This document shows positions 26,196-34,863 of a DNA stretch of 64,000 nucleotides, piece by piece. The first letter of the stretch is position 1; every line of letters starts with the position of its first letter. The notes under the pieces are model-generated. The model was not told where the DNA came from, made no database searches, and saw only the letters and a program-made list of their open reading frames with translations. The stretch is taken from NCBI GenBank assembly GCA_012728775.1, contig JAAYEN010000271.1:3148-67147 (forward strand), read 5' to 3'. Position numbers and translations under genes: made by a program. Origin of the DNA: Tissierellia bacterium. Lineage in GTDB: Bacteria > Bacillota_A > Clostridia > Tissierellales > Peptoniphilaceae.

Positions 26196-29100
26196 ATGAA
26201 TAAAACTGTATTAAAAGATATTATTCGAGAAGTAAAAGCAAATAAGGGAAGATTTTTTTCTATAATGGCGCTCTTATTAATAAGTATGATAGCCTTTTCG
26301 GGTGTATTTATGGCTACTATTTTACTTGAAGATATTCCAGAAATTTACTATAAGAAATATAATTTACATGATGCAACTATATCTTCTACAATGGGTTTAG
26401 CAGAAGCAGATGAGGTAATTATCGCTACTAATACCATGGTAGAAGATTTTGAGATGATTAAATCTGTAGATGTTTTTGTAGAAGGTACTTCTGATATAGT
26501 TAAAATAGAAAACTTACCTGAGAAAATTACAAATTTAATTATAGTTGAAGGAAGATTACCAGAAGAAAGTGGCGAAATTGTTTTAGGATATGACTTTTTT
26601 AATGACAAAGTATCTATCGGAGAAGAGATTTCATTTGTCGATGGGAAAAATTCAAAAGATATCGAAGAATTAAAGTTAAATAAATACACCATAGTAGGAC
26701 TGGTTAGGTCTTTAGAACATCTTACAGTAGACACTAGGGAACTATCTACCATTGGAAGTGGAATAATTAGCTCTTTTGGATATGTTAATAATTTTGAATT
26801 TGATATTGATTACTATACGAAAGCTAGAATTATAGGAGAAGGTCTTGAAGAATTAATTAGCTCTAGTGATGAATATGAAGAAAGCGTACAAAAACTCCTT
26901 ATCAGTTTAGAAGAATCATTTATAGATAGGCCAAAAACTAGAATGGAAGAAGTTAAACAAGATGCTGACGAGAATATCCAAGATGCTGAGTCGGAAATAG
27001 AAAAAGCAAAAAAAGAACTAGAAGAAGCCAAACAAGAATTAGAAGACGGTAGGCTGGAGCTAGACGATGGCAGAATAAAATTATTAGAAGCAGAAATTGA
27101 AATAAGAGATGGCGAAATTTCTTTAATGGAAGCCAGGCTAGAACTCAACGACGGATGGAAAAAATATGAAGAAGGAATAGTTGAGTTAAGAGATTCTGAA
27201 GAAGATGCTAGAAAAGAAATAGCTGATGGTAGAATAAAATTGCAAGACGCTAAAATTGAGCTAGAAAAGGGTCGAACAGATCTTGCCAAAGGTCGAAAAG
27301 AATACGAAGATGGATTAATCGAACTTGAAGATGCAAAAAAGAAATTTGCGGATGGAGAAAAACTGTACAATGACAATTTAAAGTTATACGAAGATGGAAG
27401 AGCTGAACTAGATGAAATGAAAGAAAAAATTCGTATAAGTAAAGAGATTCGACTTGGAGAAATAAACAAAACAAAAAATAAAGATGAGCTGGAGGCATCT
27501 ATTTCTTCTCTTACAACTCAAGTAGCTAATCACCAAGAAAATGTAAATAACTACAAAGCACAACTGAATTATAATGAAAGTATTTTAGACACTACAGAAG
27601 ATAAAACTAGTGTCGACAATAAAATAAATGAACTTAAAGGGCTTATTACAACAGAAGAACAAAATCTAAATAACAAAACCAATCAATTAAATTTAGCAAA
27701 AGAACAGTTATCTAATTTTGAAAAAGTTGAATTTGAAGGTAGAGTATCTGATGAAGTCATGGACTATTCAGATGAATCCATTAATGAAGCAGAGAAAGAA
27801 TTGAACTCTGCTAAAACTCAATTAGACGATGCGAAATCTGAACTAGAAAAGGGAAGAGCAGAATTACAAGATGGAATAAATAAGGCTGAAGAAGGAAGAT
27901 TGGAACTTGAAAAAGGAGAAAGAGACTTACGAGAAGGCGAAGCGGAATATAATCAAGGACTAGTTGACATTGTAGAAGCAGAAAAAACTTTAGAATCAGA
28001 ACTGGCAAAAGGCAGACAGGAATTAGCTGATGCTAAAGAACAATTAGAACAAGGTGAAGTTGATTATCAGCAAGGAATTATAGATTTAAGAGACGGTAAG
28101 ATAGAATACGAAGATGGATTAAAGGAATATGAAGAAGGATTAGAAGAATTTAAAGACGGGGAAAAGGAATTTGAGGAAAAATCAGCTGATGCTTTGATCC
28201 AAATTTCTGATGCAGAAATAGAGATTGCTGATGCAAAAGATAAATTAATGAAACTAAAAGAACCAAACTTTATGATCGATTCTCGAAGTGCAGATGCTAA
28301 TTATCATACTGTTAAGGGTTTACCTGTAAGTCTAAAAATATTAGCAATAGTTCTTTCAATACTTGCTTTGTTAATAGCTTTATTGGTGGCGTTTACCTCT
28401 ATGACGCGAATGGTAGATGAAAGAAGAGTACTAATAGGAACTTATAAAGGATTGGGTTATACAAATGATATAATTTCTTCAAAATTTATTTTATTTGGCG
28501 GGATATCTGGAATTGTAGGTACATTATTAGGCACATATATAGGACAACGGTTTGTGGGACCACTTATTTATGAAATATACATGGAGGGAATGATTTTTTC
28601 TGAAATTATTAGTATGAAATCCCTAAGTTTGTTTGTAATAGGTATGGTTTTAGCGATTATAACAACTACGTTTTCAGCATATTTATCTGTAAATAAGACT
28701 TTAAGAGAAAATACTGCCTCACTACTCAGACCAAAAGCTCCTAAATCTGGATCGCGAATATTTCTAGAAAGAATTAAGCCTCTTTGGAATAGACTTGGAT
28801 TTATGAACAAAATTACTGCTAGAAATATTTTTAGATACAAAGATAGAATGGCTATGACGATAATTGGTGTAGCTGGTTGTATGGCCATATTGATCCTAGG
28901 CTTTGGAATGAAATTTTCAATAGAAAGTGTTGTAAACTTACAATTTGATGAAATACAAGCTTATGATATTATGTTTGCTATTGAAGAGGAAATCGATGAG
29001 GTTGATTTTAATAATGCTATAGATAAAATTGAAAATAATAAAAATACAGCAGATTATGCTGGCACCAATTTTAGAATTTTAAAACTGCAAATTCCAGGAC

Positions 29101-29936
29101 AAGGAACACAAGATGTTTCTTTAATCGTTGATATGGATAATAAATTGGAAAATCTGGTTAACTTAAGAACAAGAAACAAAATTGCACCCATTGAACTTTC
29201 GGATGAAGGCGTTATTATGACCGAAAAGCTTGCTACGTTAATGGATCTAGATATAGGGGATACTTTTAATGTAGAAGTTGAAGATGAAATTGTAGAAATG
29301 AAATTAAGTGGAATTACTGAGTTTTATATAGGACACAGTATTTATATTAAGGAAGATTACTATAATAAACTTCTGGATAACGAAATAAATATTAATATGA
29401 TATTAGTAGACTTAGTTGATAATAGTGAAGAAGCAGAAGATATTACATCAGAAGAAATATTATCTGAGGAGAATATTATTAGTTCTATATCTAGTAGGAT
29501 TGCAAAGGCTACAATGAATGCCACCATTGACGCTATAGACTCTGTAATAATAATAATTGTTGTAATAGCAATGTTATTATCTCTTGTTGTATTATATAAT
29601 CTTACTAATATCAATGTATCGGAAAGAATTAGAGAATTATCAACTATGAAAGTACTAGGGTTTTATACGAATGAATTAACAGAATATGTCTATAAAGAAA
29701 CCTTTGTATTATCAATAATAGGCATTGGATTTGGAATGTTTTTAGGAAAAATAATTGTTGAATTTATTCTATATTCATTTGCGCCAGCAAATGTAATGTT
29801 TGGAGATCCTAACTATCCATTGTCATATGCCATTTCTTCTGTATTAACATTAGTTTTCACAATGATGGTAATGGTATTGATGTATCTTAAACTAAAGAAA
29901 ATTGACATGGTAGAAGCACTTAAAAGTGTAGATTAA
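26196..29936 (+). CDS. Large FtsX-like ABC permease with a long heptad-repeat coiled-coil ectodomain
   Basis: 1246 residues from the ATG at 26196. One membrane segment lies at about residues 20-45 and an MacB-like periplasmic region up to about 235. Then follows an exceptionally long charged coiled-coil (about 245-690) built of seven-residue units with recurring EL-DG or EL--AK patterns. Three membrane segments with an FtsX core follow (about 705-850), then a second extracytoplasmic domain (about 905-1095) and three more membrane segments (about 1100-1246). FtsX permeases either export substrates or transmit signals to wall hydrolases; clostridial proteins of this build are uncharacterised as far as I know. 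It pairs with the ATPase upstream. The highly repetitive part is well kept in frame. Confidence 0.88.
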   Translation: MNKTVLKDIIREVKANKGRFFSIMALLLISMIAFSGVFMATILLEDIPEIYYKKYNLHDATISSTMGLAEADEVIIATNTMVEDFEMIKSVDVFVEGTSDIVKIENLPEKITNLIIVEGRLPEESGEIVLGYDFFNDKVSIGEEISFVDGKNSKDIEELKLNKYTIVGLVRSLEHLTVDTRELSTIGSGIISSFGYVNNFEFDIDYYTKARIIGEGLEELISSSDEYEESVQKLLISLEESFIDRPKTRMEEVKQDADENIQDAESEIEKAKKELEEAKQELEDGRLELDDGRIKLLEAEIEIRDGEISLMEARLELNDGWKKYEEGIVELRDSEEDARKEIADGRIKLQDAKIELEKGRTDLAKGRKEYEDGLIELEDAKKKFADGEKLYNDNLKLYEDGRAELDEMKEKIRISKEIRLGEINKTKNKDELEASISSLTTQVANHQENVNNYKAQLNYNESILDTTEDKTSVDNKINELKGLITTEEQNLNNKTNQLNLAKEQLSNFEKVEFEGRVSDEVMDYSDESINEAEKELNSAKTQLDDAKSELEKGRAELQDGINKAEEGRLELEKGERDLREGEAEYNQGLVDIVEAEKTLESELAKGRQELADAKEQLEQGEVDYQQGIIDLRDGKIEYEDGLKEYEEGLEEFKDGEKEFEEKSADALIQISDAEIEIADAKDKLMKLKEPNFMIDSRSADANYHTVKGLPVSLKILAIVLSILALLIALLVAFTSMTRMVDERRVLIGTYKGLGYTNDIISSKFILFGGISGIVGTLLGTYIGQRFVGPLIYEIYMEGMIFSEIISMKSLSLFVIGMVLAIITTTFSAYLSVNKTLRENTASLLRPKAPKSGSRIFLERIKPLWNRLGFMNKITARNIFRYKDRMAMTIIGVAGCMAILILGFGMKFSIESVVNLQFDEIQAYDIMFAIEEEIDEVDFNNAIDKIENNKNTADYAGTNFRILKLQIPGQGTQDVSLIVDMDNKLENLVNLRTRNKIAPIELSDEGVIMTEKLATLMDLDIGDTFNVEVEDEIVEMKLSGITEFYIGHSIYIKEDYYNKLLDNEININMILVDLVDNSEEAEDITSEEILSEENIISSISSRIAKATMNATIDAIDSVIIIIVVIAMLLSLVVLYNLTNINVSERIRELSTMKVLGFYTNELTEYVYKETFVLSIIGIGFGMFLGKIIVEFILYSFAPANVMFGDPNYPLSYAISSVLTLVFTMMVMVLMYLKLKKIDMVEALKSVD

Positions 29937-29944
29937 GGAGAAAT

Positions 29945-31177
29945 ATGAATATTAGCATAATCGGTGGAGGTCCATCAGGAATGTTTTTATCGATTTTATT
30001 AAAAAGAAATAAACCAGATTGGGCGGTTCGCATATTTGAAAGAAACGATAGAGTTGGAAAAAAACTTTTGGCTACAGGTAATGGAAGATGCAATTATACC
30101 AATGTCAAATTGAATAAGACAAATTTTCACTCAGAGAATATTTCTTTTCCTATGAAGATTATTGAGAAATTTGATAATAAAGAAACTATGGAATATTTAA
30201 AAACGATAGGAATTTATCCAATTATAGAAAAAGAAGGAAGAGTATATCCTCTTTCTCTTCAAGGGTCTAGCGTATTAGACTTGTTAAGAATAGAAATGGA
30301 TAAACTCGGTGTAGATGTAGTTTTAAATGAAAAAATAGATAAAGTTATAAAAAGAGGCGACAGATTTTTATTAAATGGCTCAAAAAAATATGAATCGGAT
30401 ATTTTAGTTATTGCAACAGGCGGTTTAGCAATGCCTTCTAGTGGGTCTGATGGCATAGGGTATAGACTTGCTAAAGAATTTGGGCACGATATAATAGATC
30501 AATATCCCACTATAGTACAACTGGAAAGTGATTTTTATAAAATGAAATCCTTAAAAGGAGTTAGAATAGATACAAATGCGTCTTTATACGTAGAAGGTGA
30601 AAAAGTTTCTACGAAAAGTGGAGATGTTTTATTTACTGACTATGGATTAAGTGGACCTGCAGTTTTAGACTTATCTAGACAAGCAATTCAAGCTTTGAAG
30701 AATGATAAGAAAGTGGAAGTTGGGGTAAATATTGTAGGAATTAATAAAGAAGAAATTCAGAGCATGATAGAAAATAGGATAAAAAACCTTGAAGGAATAG
30801 AAATAACTTCTTTTTTTATAGGAATAATTCATAAAAAACTTATACAATCTGTACTAAATGTGATACAATTTCAACTAGGTACGAAATTAACTTCTATTTA
30901 TCATGACGATAAGTTATCAAAAGCAATTATTAAAACTCTTTCAGACTTTAGATTTAACATAACAGGATATAAAGGTTTTGGGAATGCCCAAAGTACAATA
31001 GGTGGAGTTGATACCACTGAAATCAATGAAGATTCTTTGGAATCTAAACTTGTGAAAGATTTATATTTTATAGGCGAAGTTCTTGATGTAGATGGTGACT
31101 GTGGAGGATACAATCTTCAATGGGCTTGGTCAAGTGCTTTTGTAGCTGGGTCAAATATTAATAATAAGGAAAGATGA
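29945..31177 (+). CDS. HI0933/YhiN-family flavoprotein (NAD(P)/FAD-dependent oxidoreductase)
   Basis: 410-residue flavoprotein. It has an N-terminal FAD-binding dinucleotide fold GGGPSGMFLSILLKR (residues 7-21), GNGRCNYTN (about 56), ATGGLAMPSSGSDGIGY (about 158), DYGLSGPAVLDLSR and the C-terminal FAD block GEVLDVDGDCGGYNLQWAW (about 378-396). The family is widespread, sometimes called aminoacetone-oxidase-like, and its reaction is not settled. It has a GGAGAAAT ribosome site 8 bases after the permease gene. The Rrf2 regulator begins one base after its stop, so the two are co-transcribed. Confidence 0.88.
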   Translation: MNISIIGGGPSGMFLSILLKRNKPDWAVRIFERNDRVGKKLLATGNGRCNYTNVKLNKTNFHSENISFPMKIIEKFDNKETMEYLKTIGIYPIIEKEGRVYPLSLQGSSVLDLLRIEMDKLGVDVVLNEKIDKVIKRGDRFLLNGSKKYESDILVIATGGLAMPSSGSDGIGYRLAKEFGHDIIDQYPTIVQLESDFYKMKSLKGVRIDTNASLYVEGEKVSTKSGDVLFTDYGLSGPAVLDLSRQAIQALKNDKKVEVGVNIVGINKEEIQSMIENRIKNLEGIEITSFFIGIIHKKLIQSVLNVIQFQLGTKLTSIYHDDKLSKAIIKTLSDFRFNITGYKGFGNAQSTIGGVDTTEINEDSLESKLVKDLYFIGEVLDVDGDCGGYNLQWAWSSAFVAGSNINNKER

Positions 31178-31178
31178 G

Positions 31179-31601
31179 ATGAGATTAAATTTAGAAAATG
31201 ACTATGCATACAGAATAATCTTAAAATTTGCAAAAAGTCCTGAGGGTACTAAGTTTCGTTCCAAGGATTTATCTGATGAATTATTGATTCCAGAAAGGTT
31301 TACTTATAGAATTTTGAGAAAATTATTAACTTCTGGTTTGATTGATTCAATAAGAGGTCCTAGAGGTGGGTATGTTTTAGCAAAAGAACCTAAAGAAATT
31401 ACTCTATATGACGTGTATTCTTCCATTTCAGGAGATATGGTTATTAATCAATGTCTATTAGGTGATTATTGTGATGCGGCAAATGGATTATGTGAAATTC
31501 ATTTTGAATTAGAGAAGATTCAAAACGAACTAATAAACAAATTTAATAGTGTAAACTTTGAAGATTTAATAAATAAAAAAAAGTCTGATAAAAACGCATA
31601 A
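31179..31601 (+). CDS. Rrf2-family transcriptional regulator with three cysteines
   Basis: 140 residues. An N-terminal winged helix (about 10-65, KDLSDELLIPERFTYRILRKLL, RGPRGGYVLAKEP) is followed by a short effector region. Cys92, Cys98 and Cys105 have almost the spacing of the [2Fe-2S]-binding cysteines of IscR (92, 98, 104). This suggests an iron-sulfur, redox- or iron-sensing repressor. It is not next to isc/suf genes but directly behind a flavoprotein gene, which may be its target. A terminator closes the unit before ileS. Confidence 0.9.
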   Translation: MRLNLENDYAYRIILKFAKSPEGTKFRSKDLSDELLIPERFTYRILRKLLTSGLIDSIRGPRGGYVLAKEPKEITLYDVYSSISGDMVINQCLLGDYCDAANGLCEIHFELEKIQNELINKFNSVNFEDLINKKKSDKNA

Positions 31602-31657
31602 ATTTTTGATAATTTCTACAATATAAACTATAATATTGATAGATTTTCAAAGAGTAT

Positions 31658-31690
31658 AATCCCTATTTGAAAGTAGGGATTTTTAATTTT
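31658..31690 (+). terminator. Terminator between the Rrf2 gene and ileS
   Basis: Stem AATCCCTA / TAGGGATT (31658-31665 and 31674-31681), 8-base loop, then a T-rich tail. It sits 29 bases before the ileS start, with no T-box elements upstream of it. Confidence 0.8.
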
Positions 31691-31709
31691 AAAGAGGAGG
31701 AATGGTTTT

Positions 31710-34700
31710 TTGGAATTGTTAAGAGAATTATCTGAAAAACACGTCGATGAGCGAGAGAAAGAACTCATAGAATATTGGAATAAGATTGACTTATTGGATT
31801 TATCTATTAAAGAAAGAGAAGATTCTCCATCATATATCTTCTATGAAGGGCCACCGACAGCAAATGGTAGACCTGGAATTCATCACGTTATGGCTAGAAC
31901 TTTAAAAGATTTAACTTGTAGATATAAAACTATGAGAGGTTTTAAAGTTGAAAGAAAAGCTGGATGGGATACTCATGGATTGCCAGTAGAGATCGAAGTT
32001 GAAAAAAAACTTGGATTAAAAAACAAACAGGATATTGAAAAATTTGGAATAGAAAAATTCAATAAAATCTGCAAAGAATCAGTGTTTGAATATGAAAAAG
32101 AATGGCGAGAGATGACTGAGAGAATGGGTTATCTAATAGATATGGAAAACCCATATATCACTTTGGACAATGACTATATTGAAACTGTATGGTGGATTTT
32201 AGATAGTATGTTCAAAGATGGTTTACTTTATGAAGGGCATAAGATTTTGCCATATTGTGCAAGATGTGGAACGGGATTAGCTTCCCATGAAGTTGCTCAA
32301 GGTTATAAATTAGATAAAACAGAAACAGTATATGTAAAGTTTAAGATTAAAGACAAAGATGAATATTTCTTAGTATGGACTACAACTCCTTGGACATTAC
32401 CTTCAAACGTATTGTTAACTGTAAATCCTGAAGTTACTTATGTAAAAGTAAAGAATAATGATGAGATATACATTTTAGCTAAAGATTTGCTGGGTACTGT
32501 ATTGATTGATGAATACGAAATCATTGAAGAATTCCAAGGTAAGGAATTAGAGCATATAGAGTATGAACAATTAATGCCGTTCTTATCTGTAGATAAAAAA
32601 GCTTTCTTTGTTACACTTGCTGATTACGTCACAACTGCTGATGGTACTGGAATAGTTCATACTGCTCCTGCTTTTGGTGAAGATGACTATAATACCGGTA
32701 TGAAGTATAATGCTCCTGTATTAAATCCAGTGGATGATAAAGGAGAATTTACTGATACTCCATGGAAAGGTCAATTCGTAATGGATGCTGATCATAATAT
32801 TATGCATTATCTTTACGATGAAAACTTACTATATAGAAGACAAAAAGTAGAACACAATTATCCTCACTGTTGGAGATGTGACAAGCCGTTAATATATTAT
32901 GCAAAACCATCTTGGTACATTAAAGTAACTGATTATAAAGACAAGATGATTGAAAATAATAATGGGGTTAATTGGTACCCTGACTACGTCGGAGAGAAAA
33001 GATTTGGTAACTGGCTTGAAAATTTAAATGACTGGGCAATCTCAAGGTCTAGATATTGGGGAACTCCACTTCCTGTATGGAGATGTAATGGCTGTGGAAA
33101 TACTACAAGTATAGGTTCGAGAGCTGAACTAGTGGAAAGAGCCATAGAAGAGATAGACGAATCTATAGAGCTACACAGACCTTATGTGGACGATGTACAC
33201 ATTAATTGCGAAAAATGTGGCGAAGTAATGACTAGAGAAGAAGATGTAATTGATGTTTGGTTTGATAGTGGTTCTATGCCATTTGCTCAACATCATTATC
33301 CTTTTGAAAATAAAGAAAACTTTGACCAATTATTTCCTGCGGATTTTATCAATGAAGGAATAGACCAAACTAGAGGATGGTTTTATAGTTTAATTAGTAT
33401 TGCCACTTATGTTATGGGCAAGTCGCCATATAAAAATGTATTGGTTAATGACTTGATACTAGATAAGGACGGCAAAAAAATGTCCAAATCTAGAGGCAAT
33501 ACAGTTGAACCTAATAAGTTATTTGAAAAATACGGAGCAGATGCCTTAAGATGGTATTTGATTTACGTATCTCCACCGTGGGTTCCAACTAGATTTAATG
33601 AAGAGGATATTAAAGAGGTTCAATCGAAGTTTTTCAGAACATTAAGAAATATATATAATTTCTTGAGTCTATATGCAAAAACAGATAATATAGATATTAC
33701 TTCCTTTAATATACCTTGTGAAGATAGACCTGAAATCGACAGATGGCTACTTTCAAGATATAACTCGCTAATTAATAGTGTAAGAGAAAATATGGACATT
33801 TTCGAGTTAAATAGAGCTGCAAGAGATATTCAAGAATTCTTATTGGAAGATTTCTCTAATTGGTATATAAGAAGAAATCGTAGAAGATTTTGGAAGTCAG
33901 AATATGATGATGATAAAAAATCAGTTTACAATACCACTTATGAAGTTTTATTAGGTGTTGTAAAAATGATAGCACCAATTACTCCATTTATTGCAGAGGA
34001 ATTATATCAAAATTTAACAGGAAATGTTTCGGTACATGTTGACTATTATCCTGAATATGACTCAACTTTAGTGGATACAAGACTTGAAGAAAAAATGGAG
34101 TTAGTAAGAAGCATAGTATCTTTAGGAAGAGTATCTAGAGAAAATGCGCAGATAAAAGTACGTCAACCTTTATCAAATGTAGTTATAGATGGTAGCTATA
34201 AAGATATAATAGGGGATTTAACAGATTTAATAAAAGAAGAACTGAATGTGAAAAATGTTGAGTTTGCATCAGATATTACAGAGTATATGAACTACTCCTT
34301 GAAACCTAATTTTAAGGTAGCAGGTTCAATACTTGGTTCAAAAATTAAATCCTTTGGAAAATTCTTAAATGAAGTAAATCCTAAAGAATTTGTAGATCAA
34401 CTACAACGCGATAAAAAGATTTCCATTGAGTTAGATGGAGAGATGAATGAAATATTAGAAGATTACGTAATGATAAATATCCAAGGTAAAGAAGGATTTG
34501 ACGTAAGTTCTGAAAACAATATATTCATTATTTTAGATACACATATCAGTGAAGATTTGAGAAAAGAAGGATATGTTAGAGAAGTAATATCTAAGGTTCA
34601 ACAACTTCGTAAGCAAGAAGATTTGGAAGTATTAGATAATATTAAAGTATTTATAGAAACTGAAGAAGTTATTGCTAATGCTTTGAAAGAAGATTTGGAA

Positions 34701-34811
34701 CATTTTAAATCAGAAGTATTGGCAACGGAAGTTGATTTTGAAAGTAAAGACTTAGAAAAATATGATATCAATGGAATTGATACTGGAATAAAAATTGAAA
34801 AAGTTAAGTAA
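31710..34811 (+). CDS. ileS: Isoleucyl-tRNA synthetase, type 2
   Basis: Charges tRNA-Ile. 1033 residues from TTG 31710, 9 bases after GAGGAGG (31694-31700); the ATG at 31702 is out of frame and soon closed. The class I signature is GRPGIHH: G56-I57-H58-H59 replaces the classic HIGH, which marks the eukaryote-like type 2 enzymes. The KMSKS loop is intact (GKKMSKSRGN). The editing domain lies between, with CARCGTGLASHE leading in and EDDYNTG inside, and a CNGCG / CEKCG zinc site precedes DVWFDSG. The long C-terminal extension also fits type 2. No T-box precedes it. Confidence 0.96.
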   Translation: MELLRELSEKHVDEREKELIEYWNKIDLLDLSIKEREDSPSYIFYEGPPTANGRPGIHHVMARTLKDLTCRYKTMRGFKVERKAGWDTHGLPVEIEVEKKLGLKNKQDIEKFGIEKFNKICKESVFEYEKEWREMTERMGYLIDMENPYITLDNDYIETVWWILDSMFKDGLLYEGHKILPYCARCGTGLASHEVAQGYKLDKTETVYVKFKIKDKDEYFLVWTTTPWTLPSNVLLTVNPEVTYVKVKNNDEIYILAKDLLGTVLIDEYEIIEEFQGKELEHIEYEQLMPFLSVDKKAFFVTLADYVTTADGTGIVHTAPAFGEDDYNTGMKYNAPVLNPVDDKGEFTDTPWKGQFVMDADHNIMHYLYDENLLYRRQKVEHNYPHCWRCDKPLIYYAKPSWYIKVTDYKDKMIENNNGVNWYPDYVGEKRFGNWLENLNDWAISRSRYWGTPLPVWRCNGCGNTTSIGSRAELVERAIEEIDESIELHRPYVDDVHINCEKCGEVMTREEDVIDVWFDSGSMPFAQHHYPFENKENFDQLFPADFINEGIDQTRGWFYSLISIATYVMGKSPYKNVLVNDLILDKDGKKMSKSRGNTVEPNKLFEKYGADALRWYLIYVSPPWVPTRFNEEDIKEVQSKFFRTLRNIYNFLSLYAKTDNIDITSFNIPCEDRPEIDRWLLSRYNSLINSVRENMDIFELNRAARDIQEFLLEDFSNWYIRRNRRRFWKSEYDDDKKSVYNTTYEVLLGVVKMIAPITPFIAEELYQNLTGNVSVHVDYYPEYDSTLVDTRLEEKMELVRSIVSLGRVSRENAQIKVRQPLSNVVIDGSYKDIIGDLTDLIKEELNVKNVEFASDITEYMNYSLKPNFKVAGSILGSKIKSFGKFLNEVNPKEFVDQLQRDKKISIELDGEMNEILEDYVMINIQGKEGFDVSSENNIFIILDTHISEDLRKEGYVREVISKVQQLRKQEDLEVLDNIKVFIETEEVIANALKEDLEHFKSEVLATEVDFESKDLEKYDINGIDTGIKIEKVK

Positions 34812-34850
34812 AAAAATTGAGCTAATCCATTGGACTAGCTCAATTTTTTA
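34812..34850. terminator. Bidirectional terminator between ileS and the class A PBP gene
   Basis: Symmetric stem AAAAAATTGAGCTA / TAGCTCAATTTTTT (34812-34825 and 34837-34850) with an 11-base loop. It gives an A-stem-T arrangement on both strands and serves the two convergent genes. Confidence 0.9.
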
Positions 34851-34863
34851 GTTATATTATACA

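Noticed and set aside
26813..27469. Long open frame on the - strand, Ser/Phe-rich, inside the FtsX permease gene
   Set aside because: It is the antisense shadow of the Glu/Asp/Lys-rich heptad repeats; composition is extreme, no ribosome site, and the + strand gene is clearly real.
26940..28260. Short DNA repeats in the permease gene as a possible CRISPR or satellite array
   Set aside because: The repeats vary at third codon positions, have a 21-base period that matches heptads, and stay in the reading frame, so they are protein-coding.
31602..31709. T-box before ileS
   Set aside because: Only a simple terminator hairpin is present; no T-box motif, stem I or antiterminator.
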